Shown here: positions 6,134 to 13,302 of the stretch, in pieces
How the letters are laid out: each line of letters begins with the position of its first letter
Numbering within the stretch: the first letter of the stretch is position 1
From: DSWT01 sp035415725
GTDB taxonomy: Bacteria > Chloroflexota > Anaerolineae > B4-G1 > SLSP01
Direction: 5' to 3'
DNA: 21,165 nt
Assembly: GCA_035415725.1 (NCBI GenBank)
Contig: DAOOGN010000077.1
Span: 1-21,165, forward strand
Made by a program: the position numbers and the translations under genes
The notes under the pieces: generated by a model
Told to the model about the DNA's origin: nothing
Seen by the model: the letters and a program-made list of their open reading frames with translations, nothing else
Database searches by the model: none

Positions 6134-7405
6134 CTATACCTCATCAGCCCTGTTGAAAAGCTGAAAGCTGACTACTGAAGGCTGGCAGCTCTGCCCCACC
6201 AACACCGCGTTCAGCAACTCAATCGCCATCCGCGATTCCAGCGTTACGCCCGCGCGGACGCCGACGCAGGGATCGTGGCGGCCCTTCTTGAGCGTGAACT
6301 CAATCTCGTCGAGGTTCTGACGGACGGAAAGCTGCGGCGTCTGGATCGAGGCCGTCGGTTTGAAGGCCACACGGCACACCAGCGGCATCCCCGTGGTGAT
6401 CCCGCCGAGCAAGCCGCCGTGGTGATTGCTTTGGTAGCCCCCTGCGCGGATCGGGTCGTTGTTCTCGCTGCCGCGCCGAGAAACCACATCGAAGCCGGAG
6501 CCGATCTCGACGCCTTGCACGGCGTGTAGCCCGCCGAGTGCGCCCATCAGCCGCAGCTTAAGGCTGTTATAGAGCGGCGCGCCGGCCAGGGGGGGCACGT
6601 TCACAGCGATCACCTCCACCACGGCGCCGATGGAGTCGCCGGCAGCACGCATGGATTCGATCAGCGCGGCGGCCTCGCGGGCAAAGTCGGCGTCGAGCGT
6701 GGGAAGTTCGGCAGCAGCAAGCGTCGCTTCGAGCCGGCGCAGATCATCCGCCGGAACAGGGTGCGCCTGCGTGTGCCGCAAGACCAGCCGCTCGACCGTC
6801 TCCGCCAGGGTGACAGATGCCTTGAGTGCCCCCACCTGCGCTAGCGACGAGAGGAACACCGTCCCAAAATGCCGTTCGAGGTACAGTCGCGCAATCGAAC
6901 CGCCGATCACGTCGGAGATAGTGGCGCGATAGCTGGCGCGCCCGCCGCCACGCGGATCGCTGAAGCCGCGCGCCTGGTGGTACTTCACCAGATCGGCGTG
7001 GCCGGGGCGGACTTCGCCTGTCGGCCCGGCAAACTGAGCGTAGTCCTCGGTGCGCTTCGCGGCGGAGAGAACGAGCGCGGCAATAGGTTCGCCCGTGGTG
7101 TAGCCGGCGCTGTAAGTCGGCGTGACGCTCTCCACGCCCCCGGCGATCGTGCGCACTTCCGGCCCGGCAAGCAGCGTATCCAGAACGTCCGTGTACAACC
7201 CGGAAAGCAACACGACCCTGTCCGCTTCACGGCGCGGCGTCCCGTGGACGTTCGCCCCTGGCCGGCGGCGATCCAGGTGACGTTGAATGTCGGCCCGGGT
7301 CAGCCACAGGCCCGGTGGACAGCCGAAGACGATGGTGGTGTAGCCCGGCCCGTGGGATTCGCCCGCGCCGGCTACCGCAAAGAGGGGGCCGCCGAGGATT
7401 TCCAT
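6134..7405 (-). CDS. aroC: Chorismate synthase
   Basis: A 423-residue FMN-dependent enzyme making chorismate from 5-enolpyruvylshikimate 3-phosphate, the last step of the shikimate pathway. Signatures are GAGESHGPG (13-21, H18), RPGHADL (H136), GFSDPRGGGRAS (147-158), QSNHHGGLLGGITTGMP and a late GRHDPC. The ATG at 7405 lies one nucleotide after the TGA of the upstream PIN-toxin remnant and has little of its own ribosome binding site, so coupling is plausible. The last ~19 residues lie in a word-like tract (6152-6190) and replace the usual C-terminal end. aroKB follows after a 384-nt spacer with a MITE-like element. aroA (EPSP synthase), aroE and a DAHP synthase are absent from the window. 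Confidence 0.95.
   Translation of the reverse strand: MEILGGPLFAVAGAGESHGPGYTTIVFGCPPGLWLTRADIQRHLDRRRPGANVHGTPRREADRVVLLSGLYTDVLDTLLAGPEVRTIAGGVESVTPTYSAGYTTGEPIAALVLSAAKRTEDYAQFAGPTGEVRPGHADLVKYHQARGFSDPRGGGRASYRATISDVIGGSIARLYLERHFGTVFLSSLAQVGALKASVTLAETVERLVLRHTQAHPVPADDLRRLEATLAAAELPTLDADFAREAAALIESMRAAGDSIGAVVEVIAVNVPPLAGAPLYNSLKLRLMGALGGLHAVQGVEIGSGFDVVSRRGSENNDPIRAGGYQSNHHGGLLGGITTGMPLVCRVAFKPTASIQTPQLSVRQNLDEIEFTLKKGRHDPCVGVRAGVTLESRMAIELLNAVLVGQSCQPSVVSFQLFNRADEV
6152..6190. repeat. Word-like tract at the aroC 3' end
   Basis: Repeated words AAGCTGAAAGCTGACTACTG and GCTGGCAGCT are read on the minus strand as the C-terminal residues of chorismate synthase (about 405-418). Same style as the tracts in aroB and aroQ, with different words. 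Confidence 0.5.
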
Positions 7406-7406
7406 C

Positions 7407-7559
7407 TCAGGGGTGATCGGTGGGATTGTCGACCGTCAATCCCTCGGCGGCTGCGGCGGCAAGCAGACAGTCATTGGCACACAGAAAAACCAACGGCGAC
7501 AAATGGTTGGCGATTAGCCGTTGATTAACGATCAACGCGACAGACAAAATGTGTCTCAT
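7407..7559 (-). pseudogene. Remnant of a PIN-domain (VapC-like) toxin, C-terminus only
   Basis: In a frame different from the antitoxin, the minus strand encodes about 50 residues ending SPLVFLCANDCLLAAAAAEG and then LTVDNPTDHP. This resembles the C-terminal end of PIN-domain toxins, where a hydrophobic strand, an A-x-D acid residue and a helix with AAxAEGL are conserved. The N-terminal part with the first active-site acids is missing, so no ribonuclease activity is expected. It overlaps the antitoxin 3' end, which suggests a deletion removed the toxin's first two thirds. Its TGA stop is one nucleotide before the aroC ATG. Recognition is by pattern only. Confidence 0.6.
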
Positions 7560-7776
7560 ACAACCATCCGGCTTCTCGCAACACTTGCTGCGCTCTTTCG
7601 CGTTCGGCCAAGAGAACAGATTTGGGACGAATGACGATGGCGTGTTTCTCCCGCACCAGTTCCAATTCCAATTCTGCATCCTTCCAGGCTTCTAATCCGG
7701 CCAATGGAATACGCAATTCTTGCGGCGTCACCTGCACGGTAATTTCAGTCGTCGTGACCTGCCTCCCTCCCCACAT
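7525..7776 (-). CDS. VapB-like antitoxin, toxin partner deleted
   Basis: An 83-residue protein. Its first half is beta-rich (ITVQVTPQELRIPLAGLEAW, then ELELELVREKHAIVIRPKS), followed by a helical segment RERAQQVLREAGWLYE, the pattern of small antitoxins that precede PIN toxins. The final ~11 residues (ETHFVCRVDR) look non-native and probably arise from a deletion junction. The start is uncertain: the ATG at 7776 has no upstream ribosome binding site, while a GGGAGG sequence lies inside the first codons without a good start after it. A TATACC box about 9 nt upstream would give a nearly leaderless mRNA. An AbrB/MazE-like assignment is also possible. Confidence 0.6.
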   Translation of the reverse strand: MWGGRQVTTTEITVQVTPQELRIPLAGLEAWKDAELELELVREKHAIVIRPKSVLLAERERAQQVLREAGWLYETHFVCRVDR

Positions 7777-7959
7777 TCTATCTCAGGTATACCACAGATG
7801 TAAAATCGCGTCAACGGAACGATCCGGCGTCGTATCTATTCAGGCCGGTAAACCTGGTGCAGCAACTTATTCCCTATAGCAGGTTTGGCGCTGATTTTGG
7901 TATGCCGGGGACTCTTGAATGACGGGCTAGGCGTGTTCCTATAAGCCCATTCCCCTTGT

Positions 7960-8030
7960 CCCCCTTCCCCCCAGGAAGGGGGATTTTTGTAGGGGGTGTG
8001 GCGGGCAGCGAAGCTGCCCGCCACACCCCC
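7960..8030. repeat. Two consecutive strong hairpins, the second perfect over 18 bp
   Basis: Between the antitoxin start and tyrS there are about 650 nt without a convincing gene. First comes a 9-bp stem CCCCCTTCC/GGAAGGGGG (7960-7968, 7974-7982). Then a perfect 18-bp stem GGGGGTGTGGCGGGCAGC pairs over a GAA loop (7992-8009 with 8013-8030), followed on the plus strand by TCTTTTTT. That is the shape of an intrinsic terminator on the plus strand, but no plus-strand gene precedes it. A mobile repeat or orphan terminator is as likely. The sequence beyond about 8180 up to tyrS shows only short word-like text (8296-8345). Confidence 0.75.
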
Positions 8031-8038
8031 TCTTTTTT

Positions 8039-8176
8039 GCCCCCTTCTTCCCCGCTTGCGGGGGAGAAGGGGGGTGGGGGATGAGAGAGTTAGCGCCTAT
8101 GGCCGAAGTGTCAACCCATGATGCACCATCCTCAAAGTCCCATTCGCCACCTGGCAAGGGCGGCTGAATCGTTACC
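8039..8176 (+). repeat. 138-bp dispersed repeat, copy A
   Basis: Begins with a C-rich/G-rich hairpin (GCCCCCTTCTTCCCC...GGGGGAGAAGGGGG) and continues through CCTATGGCCGAAGTGTCAA and TTCGCCACCTGGCAA to GTTACC. A gap-free second copy of equal length lies at 13833-13970 in the same orientation; by hand I count about 20 mismatches in 138. No coding frame is evident and no clear target duplication was found. Confidence 0.85.
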
Positions 8177-8429
8177 CGGCGTCTTGATCTCTCCATCCAC
8201 ACATCTACACGAAAACTCTGCCGAAAAAACTCGCTTCAGCACAGATAGCGCCCCACTTAATGGAGCGGCTCGAAAACGCTTCAACAAGTTGAGGACCCCC
8301 CAAAGAATCTGTGTTTTTCTCGGTGAACTCTGGGTGCTCTGGGGCTATTTTCAAGGGAGTCACACGAAAAGTATAAAAAATGAATGAAAATTCACGGCAA
8401 AAACAAAGCCTCAGAGAGCCGGCCTGGCG

Positions 8430-9707
8430 CTATCCCCTCACTTGCACCAGATGGTAGCTCTTCTTGCCTTTGCGCAGCACCACAAACTGCCCTTCGATGG
8501 CGTCCGCCAGGGTAACGGCCTGATCCACGCTCGCAGCCTGGACGTTGTTGACATAGACGCCGCCGTTGTCGATCAACCGGCGCGCCTCGCCTTTGGACTT
8601 GGTCAGTCCGGCATCCACCAGCATGTCAACCAATGGCTTGCCCGCGCCCTCCAGGGCCGCCCTGGCGACCTGGCTCGACGGCGCCTCACTGAAGATGTCG
8701 CTCAACTCGGCGGCGCTCAGGCCGGCGAGTTCGCCGCCGAACAGAGCCTGCGACGCCTGCTCGGCCCTTGCCAGCGCCGTTTCGCCATGCACCATGGCCG
8801 TCATCGTGCGGGCGAGGGTGCGCTGCGCCTCGCGTAGCTCCGGCTGCGTCGCTACCTTGTGCGCCATGGCCGCGATTTCGTCCTGCGTCATCCACGTGAA
8901 GTGCTTGAGATCGTCGATCACGTCGGCGTCGTCGCGGTTGAACCAGTACTGGTAGAAGCGATAGGGCGACGTGTGCTTGGCATCCAGGAAGATCGTCCCA
9001 TGGACCGACTTGCCGAGTTTCGAGCCGTCGGCATTGGTCAAGAGCGGGTAGACCAGACCGTAGCCGCGCGCGTTGCGCATCCGGCGCATCAACTCGACGC
9101 CCGCGACGATGTTGCCCCACTGGTCACTGCCGCCGGCCTGCATCGTACAGCCATAGCGGTCATAGAGTTGCACAAAATCGTAGGATTGCAACAACATGTA
9201 GCTGAACTCGGTGTAGGAAATGCCCTCTTCACGCTCCAGCCGTGTCTTGACCGCGTCCTTCGCTACCATAAAGTTAACGCTGAAGTGCTTGCCCACATCG
9301 CGCAAGAAGTCCATCAGCGAAATCTGGCACAGCCAGTCGGCATTGTTGACGATGCGCGCCGGGTTGCTCTTGACTTCAAAGTCGAGGAAGCGCTCCAACT
9401 GCGGCTTGATCGCCTCGACGTTGGCCTCCACCTGCGCGCGGCTCAACAAAGGGCGCTCGCTGGCCTTGCCACTCGGATCACCGATCATCCCTGTGCCGCC
9501 GCCCGCCAGCGCGATGGGCGAGTGGCCGAAGCGCTGCATCCGCGCCAGGCCCATCAACGTCAACAGATTGCCGATTTGCAGGCTATCCGCCGAGGGATCG
9601 AAGCCGATGTAGACTGTCACCTTCTCTGTCGCCAACACCTCCGGCGTCCCCTCCGTAAAGCTGTGGATCAATCCACGCCATTGAAATTCTTCGAATATGT
9701 TTGTCAT
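8430..9707 (-). CDS. tyrS: Tyrosyl-tRNA synthetase
   Basis: A 425-residue class I aminoacyl-tRNA synthetase charging tRNA-Tyr in the cytoplasm. The adenylation site shows the HIGH-equivalent SLQIGN (42-47), the tyrosine-site QAGGSDQWGN (190-199) and the KMSKS-equivalent KLGKS (230-234). A C-terminal S4-like RNA-binding domain covers about 358-420 (VDMLVDAGLTKSKGEARRLI). This is the bacterial TyrRS type with full length. GAGGAG lies 6 nt before the ATG. I looked upstream for the AGGGTGGNACCGCG T-box element and did not see it. The gene stands alone, with repeat-rich DNA on both sides. A leucine-glutamine in place of the first histidine of HIGH occurs in this family and does not by itself suggest inactivity. 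Confidence 0.97.
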   Translation of the reverse strand: MTNIFEEFQWRGLIHSFTEGTPEVLATEKVTVYIGFDPSADSLQIGNLLTLMGLARMQRFGHSPIALAGGGTGMIGDPSGKASERPLLSRAQVEANVEAIKPQLERFLDFEVKSNPARIVNNADWLCQISLMDFLRDVGKHFSVNFMVAKDAVKTRLEREEGISYTEFSYMLLQSYDFVQLYDRYGCTMQAGGSDQWGNIVAGVELMRRMRNARGYGLVYPLLTNADGSKLGKSVHGTIFLDAKHTSPYRFYQYWFNRDDADVIDDLKHFTWMTQDEIAAMAHKVATQPELREAQRTLARTMTAMVHGETALARAEQASQALFGGELAGLSAAELSDIFSEAPSSQVARAALEGAGKPLVDMLVDAGLTKSKGEARRLIDNGGVYVNNVQAASVDQAVTLADAIEGQFVVLRKGKKSYHLVQVRG

Positions 9708-9734
9708 AATGTCTCCTCAAAGGGTGATGAGAAA

Positions 9735-9790
9735 TATGGCGTAGGGAGTACGGAGTATAAAGTATGGCTGTTCCATATATTCCCTACTCC
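9735..9790. repeat. Word-like tract upstream of tyrS
   Basis: Words such as GTAGGGAGTACGGAGTATAAAG and TATTCCCTACTCC make an imperfectly self-similar tract in the tyrS leader. It begins about 28 nt before the tyrS start. It belongs in style to the tracts in the aro genes. The remaining intergenic DNA up to 10357 is described under the neighbouring entries. Confidence 0.45.
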
Positions 9791-9808
9791 TATTATTGAC
9801 GCGCCGTG

Positions 9809-9925
9809 CTAAGACTCGCCCCATGCCGACTGCGGGGGGGCAAATACCGGTAGTACAAGAACAAGTCCACTCAAGACCATGAAGATCGGCCTCTGGCCTT
9901 CGACCTTCTTGGTCCGCAACGCCAT
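9809..9925 (-). CDS. Possible 38-residue secreted peptide or gene fragment
   Basis: An ATG-to-TAG frame encodes a basic start (MALRTKKVEGQRP) followed by a hydrophobic stretch (IFMVLSGLVLVLPVFA) and a short tail with AWGES. The profile resembles a signal peptide or the first exon-like piece of a broken gene. There is no ribosome binding site before the ATG and no coding continuation. I do not recognise it, and chance is a real possibility. Confidence 0.2.
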   Translation of the reverse strand: MALRTKKVEGQRPIFMVLSGLVLVLPVFAPPQSAWGES

Positions 9926-10022
9926 GGTAGCAGATTGTCTATAACGCTCCACCTATCTGCCTATATTACCAACAACCAGGAAACGTGCAAACCAGAAACA
10001 GCGACAACCCACCAAAAAAGTT

Positions 10023-10052
10023 CCTTCCCCCCGCGTTGGCGCGGGGGGAAGG
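10023..10052 (-). terminator. Intrinsic terminator, minus strand
   Basis: A 13-bp perfect stem CCTTCCCCCCGCG/CGCGGGGGGAAGG closes a 4-nt loop and is followed on the minus strand by AACTTTTTTGG. This is a good factor-independent terminator for a transcript entering from the right. No convincing minus-strand gene lies between it and cofE; the frame at 10053-10197 reads a G/Q/A-rich polypeptide that I do not accept as a gene. It may end an unrecognised small RNA or be a relic. Confidence 0.6.
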
Positions 10053-10207
10053 GGCAGGGAATAGGGGGTAAAAGTTGACCCTGGGCCCCCATGCTGGCGA
10101 CATTTTCGGCGTCTCTCCCAGCGCCGAGCATCGGGAATTGCCCGGTGTGCGCAAGGGTGCCGCCGCGTTGGCCTAGCGTGCGCTTGCCTCTCTCCATCCC
10201 TGTAAGT

Positions 10208-10235
10208 TTGTTGGATTGCGGGAGAATAGTATAAT
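10208..10235 (+). promoter_or_regulatory. Probable cofE promoter
   Basis: TTGTTG (10208-10213) and a perfect TATAAT (10230-10235) are 16 bp apart. The start point would be near 10242, leaving a leader of about 115 nt before the cofE ATG. The leader contains no obvious riboswitch known to me. Confidence 0.5.
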
Positions 10236-10357
10236 GACCCCAGGAGTTTGATCCGGGCTTTAGACCTTCACGTATGATGGGGGATGATATAGCTGCGCTC
10301 CGCTGATCTATCTATGAGTTCCATGGTCGGATCGTCCTATGGGGATGGGAGGTTGAC

Positions 10358-11281
10358 ATGAAAAAAGTCGAGATTCTGGGCTTAGCCACAGTGCCCCAGA
10401 TTGAGGCTGGGGACAAGCTAGGGGAGATCATCGTGGGCTGCGCTGAGGATGAGGCCGGCGGCATAGAGGAGAGGGACGTCATTGTTGTGACCAGTAAGAT
10501 AGTATCCAAAGCCGAGAACAGGGTTATTGCTTTGCGCGAAGTCAAGCCAGACCCCAAGGCGCTAAGGCTTGCTACGAAAACGGGCAAGGCCGCCTCCAGA
10601 ATTCAACTCATCCTGGATGATGGGCAGGACATATTGGCTGTGATCCCTCTGCCTGGGCTTGCGGAGAAGTATATTATGCACTCAACGTCAAAACCCGACC
10701 AGGCTCGTCAACTGCTGGACAAAGAGCGTTGTATCCTGGTCACCAGGGATAGAGAAGGGCGGGTACATACCTATGACGGCGGCATCGATAGCTCCAATCA
10801 TCCTGAGGGTGTGGCGAGTCTGCCTCCTCTGGATCCTGATCGTTCAGCGCGGGAAATCCGAAACGCGATAGAGAAGCTCACCGGCAAGAGGGTGGCGGTG
10901 CTCATTGCCGATACGGAGATCGTGCCCTTTGGGTCTATCGACCTGGCGACCGGTTGCTCAGGTATAGAGCCAATCTCCAAGAAGTTTGGAGAACCCGATA
11001 TGTTTGGCAAGCCCAAGTTCGGAGGCATGGATATCATCGCTTATGAGCTAACCGCTGCCGCAGCTCTTCTCTTGGGCCAGACCGATGAGGGAGTTCCGGT
11101 AGCGATTGTCCGCGGCTTGGATTATGTGCCGAACGAAGAGGAGAACATATTGAACACCCTGGTAGCTGACCCGGCCCAGCTTGGAAGGACAGCCCGGTCA
11201 GCCATCGCCGCCACCACAAATATCGGAGGCTTTAAGGGGCGGATGCTATCCTGGGTTCTCCGTTTGTTCGCTCTGTCCTGA
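10358..11281 (+). CDS. Coenzyme F420-0:L-glutamate ligase-like protein (CofE family)
   Basis: A 307-residue member of the CofE family, which adds glutamate residues to F420-0 using GTP. Recognised segments are VIVVTSKIVSKAENRV (near 41-56), an HPEGVASLPPLDPDRSAREI segment in mid-protein and IADTEIVPFGSIDLATGCSG, the family's metal/GTP-site region. It is longer than archaeal CofE (about 250 residues) and its central motif has DTEIVPFG rather than the usual DSFGRPWR type, so it may be a paralogue with a different substrate. GGGAGG lies about 5 nt upstream of the ATG. It is less GC-rich in third positions than its neighbours and is the only F420-related gene here, which may indicate transfer. 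Confidence 0.8.
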   Translation: MKKVEILGLATVPQIEAGDKLGEIIVGCAEDEAGGIEERDVIVVTSKIVSKAENRVIALREVKPDPKALRLATKTGKAASRIQLILDDGQDILAVIPLPGLAEKYIMHSTSKPDQARQLLDKERCILVTRDREGRVHTYDGGIDSSNHPEGVASLPPLDPDRSAREIRNAIEKLTGKRVAVLIADTEIVPFGSIDLATGCSGIEPISKKFGEPDMFGKPKFGGMDIIAYELTAAAALLLGQTDEGVPVAIVRGLDYVPNEEENILNTLVADPAQLGRTARSAIAATTNIGGFKGRMLSWVLRLFALS

Positions 11282-11343
11282 GCCACTTCGTCTGAACCTG
11301 CTGCGTAACTCCTGACATAGCCCTGCAAGAATCCCCTTGAACG

Positions 11344-11381
11344 CCAAAGCCCCCTTCTACGGATGATAAAGGGGGCTTTGG
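11344..11381. terminator. Bidirectional terminator-like hairpin between cofE and the convergent gene
   Basis: CCAAAGCCCCCTT (11344-11356) pairs perfectly with AAGGGGGCTTTGG (11369-11381) across a 12-nt loop. It lies between the stops of two convergent genes (cofE, +, and the SurA-like gene, -), where a shared terminator is expected. Neither side has a long T-run, so efficiency is uncertain. Confidence 0.6.
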
Positions 11382-11404
11382 GATAGCAAATTTACCTGTT
11401 GTGT

Positions 11405-12535
11405 TTAAGGCGACGTCAAGACGGCGTCTTCCCAGTTGAAATACTCGCACCGTGCTTCTATTTGTTGATTGAGCCACTCGGTGTATTTTTGCTCGCGCCC
11501 TTGTTCCAGCAACGTCTCAGAGAGGGGATGGTCTTCATGGCCACTGACGTAGATGACGTAGTAATGTCCATCATCCGCCAGCGTTGGCTCCGCTGCCGTG
11601 CCTACCGGCGTGTTAAAAGCCACTTGCTCAATGACGGTGCCTAACTGGGCGCTCAAGTAGCCGACGGGTAGCCATGACATCGCATAGCCTGCAGTGAGAT
11701 CGTCAGCATCATTATTGAGTTCTTCGATCAGGGCCGTGGGATCTGCACCGTTGTTCAGGCGTTCTTGCAATGCCTTCGCCGCCTCTTCGTCAGCCGCCGT
11801 GAAGAAAGTCGTTTCGACTTGTTCCGCGGTCTGGTTCACATCGGCGCCGATGATGGCTTTGAGTTGATCTCTGAGTAAACTGGTTTCGATTATCGTTCGA
11901 TACTCGTCTGCGGAAAGCTGACTCACGTCGAGAATGTTCTCACGGAAGCTTTGATAGAGCGAGTCGAAGCTTTGCTGGGCCGCCGTATCTGTGATGGTGG
12001 CCGTCTCCGTTATCGTGCGGTCATACCCCACCATCTGCTCAATACGCAAGTTCACCTCATCGGCGGTGACGGTCAGGTTGCGGGACTGGGCTTCTGCCCG
12101 TACCAGTTGTTCCTCGATCATATCATCCAAAACCTGTTTGCCGAGCAAGGAGGCCATCGTATCCGAAAGCTGGGTCTCCAGGTTACTTGTCATGCTTTGC
12201 AATTGCTGGTAAAAGCTTGCCATCGTTTCATCGTTGGGATCGAGTTGGGCCAGGTAGTTTTGATAAGTCGTCAGTTGGTTGCGCATCAACAGGCGCTCAT
12301 AGGACAGGCGATGCTGATACGCTGCGGTGGTAATGGCGACGCCGTCAACCGTGGCGACAGGCTTGCCCGGTTTAAGGACAAACTCCGCGATCACACCGTA
12401 GCCAATGATTAGGATGACAAGCGCAACCACCCCAATCGCGGACCCTATCAATATCCGATTGAGCCTCTTCTCTTTTTCCCGCCGCGCGAGTTGTCTCCGG
12501 TTCAGTTCTGGTTTGGGATTTTCTTGTTTAGCCAT
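11405..12535 (-). CDS. Membrane-anchored SurA/parvulin-like peptidyl-prolyl isomerase
   Basis: A 376-residue protein. Residues 1-26 are charged and cytoplasmic (RRQLARREKEKRLNR), 27-50 form one membrane helix, and the remainder is extracytoplasmic. The stretch from about 58 (VATVDGVAITTAAYQHRLSY) resembles a SurA N-terminal domain, with long helices. The region near 240-340 (TTFFTAADEEAAKALQERL, then MSWLPVGYLSAQLGTVIEQV) resembles a PpiC rotamase domain but with several usual catalytic positions not obvious, so it may act mainly as a chaperone. The start is the ATG at 12535 with GGAGA upstream; an earlier in-frame ATG (12592) would add 19 residues without support. It follows rpsR by 63 nt on the same strand. 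Confidence 0.8.
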   Translation of the reverse strand: MAKQENPKPELNRRQLARREKEKRLNRILIGSAIGVVALVILIIGYGVIAEFVLKPGKPVATVDGVAITTAAYQHRLSYERLLMRNQLTTYQNYLAQLDPNDETMASFYQQLQSMTSNLETQLSDTMASLLGKQVLDDMIEEQLVRAEAQSRNLTVTADEVNLRIEQMVGYDRTITETATITDTAAQQSFDSLYQSFRENILDVSQLSADEYRTIIETSLLRDQLKAIIGADVNQTAEQVETTFFTAADEEAAKALQERLNNGADPTALIEELNNDADDLTAGYAMSWLPVGYLSAQLGTVIEQVAFNTPVGTAAEPTLADDGHYYVIYVSGHEDHPLSETLLEQGREQKYTEWLNQQIEARCEYFNWEDAVLTSP

Positions 12536-12598
12536 GGATGGGTTCTCCAACAAGCGCCGGGCATAGGTTGTTCTATGCCCGGCAGACATCATGGACGC

Positions 12599-12856
12599 TC
12601 ATTTTTGGATTTCGGCGACGAAGGGCAGCAACGCCATGTGCCGGGCGCGCTTGATCGCCACAGCCAGTTGCCGTTGATGTTTCGCGCACACACCCGTCTG
12701 ACGGCGCGGGCGAATCTTGCCGCGGTCGCTGACAAATCGGCGCAGAAAATCGGCATCTTTATAGTCAATGGCCTGTGATTTTTCATTGCAAAAATAACAA
12801 ACTTTTCGACGCGGTGCGGCGAAACGCCGCCCACGACGCTCTCTAAAATCGCTCAC
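12599..12856 (-). CDS. rpsR: Ribosomal protein bS18
   Basis: An 85-residue small-subunit protein that pairs with bS6. It carries KVCYFCNEK and the family block IDYKDADFLRRFVSDRGKI, then RRQTGVCAKHQRQLAVAIKR. The cysteine pattern suggests a zinc-binding form. The start is GTG at 12856; the AAGGAG that serves it (12864-12869) overlaps the stop codon of ssb, so it is probably coupled. The order rpsF-ssb-rpsR is the common bacterial one; rplI is not next here. Confidence 0.97.
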   Translation of the reverse strand: MSDFRERRGRRFAAPRRKVCYFCNEKSQAIDYKDADFLRRFVSDRGKIRPRRQTGVCAKHQRQLAVAIKRARHMALLPFVAEIQK

Positions 12857-12868
12857 AGTTTATCTCCT

Positions 12869-13273
12869 TCAACACAATGATGTTGGGGTATCCATATCCT
12901 CGTCGGCAAAAAGCTCTGCTTCCTCGTCGGACGAGTTCTCGTAGCCGTCCAGGAAGATAAGCTCCTGGGCGACCAGTTCTGTACGGTAATGACGTTCTCC
13001 CTCCGGCCCTTCCCAACAACGAGTTTGCAGCCGACCTTCCACGTAGATCTGGGAGCCTTTATGGAGTCGCTTTTTACATAGTTCCGCCAACCCCCCCCAC
13101 GTCACGACATAGAACCACTCTGTTTCTTCCTGCCGTTCACCGTCGTTGTTGGTCCAACCGCGCGTTGTAGCCACGCTAAAGGAAGCCACCGGGCGCCCCC
13201 CGGCAGTGAAACGCATTTCCGGGTCGCGCCCCAGGCGTCCGATAATCATGACTTTGTTGAGTCCGCGTGCCAT
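12869..13273 (-). CDS. ssb: Single-stranded DNA-binding protein
   Basis: A 134-residue OB-fold protein that coats single-stranded DNA. The N-terminal core MARGLNKVMIIGRLGRDPE, the aromatic pair in ETEWFYVVTWGG and the LHKGSQIYVEGRL strand are typical of bacterial SSB. The linker and C-terminus are acidic (about ENSSDEEAELFADEDMD) but end TPTSLC rather than the usual acidic tip finishing in Ile-Pro-Phe. The tip normally docks partner proteins, so either the docking is reduced or another SSB in the genome carries it. Between rpsF and rpsR in the classical operon. Confidence 0.96.
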   Translation of the reverse strand: MARGLNKVMIIGRLGRDPEMRFTAGGRPVASFSVATTRGWTNNDGERQEETEWFYVVTWGGLAELCKKRLHKGSQIYVEGRLQTRCWEGPEGERHYRTELVAQELIFLDGYENSSDEEAELFADEDMDTPTSLC

Positions 13274-13302
13274 CAGGATCCTCTGGCGTCAGGTATTTGT
13301 CC

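Noticed and set aside
9708..9960. T-box riboswitch upstream of tyrS
   Set aside because: No AGGGTGG-type antiterminator bulge or terminator hairpin was found in the leader.
9961..10197. 78-residue minus-strand frame as a gene
   Set aside because: It reads through the terminator hairpin and a low-complexity region, has no ribosome binding site, and I recognise no domain.
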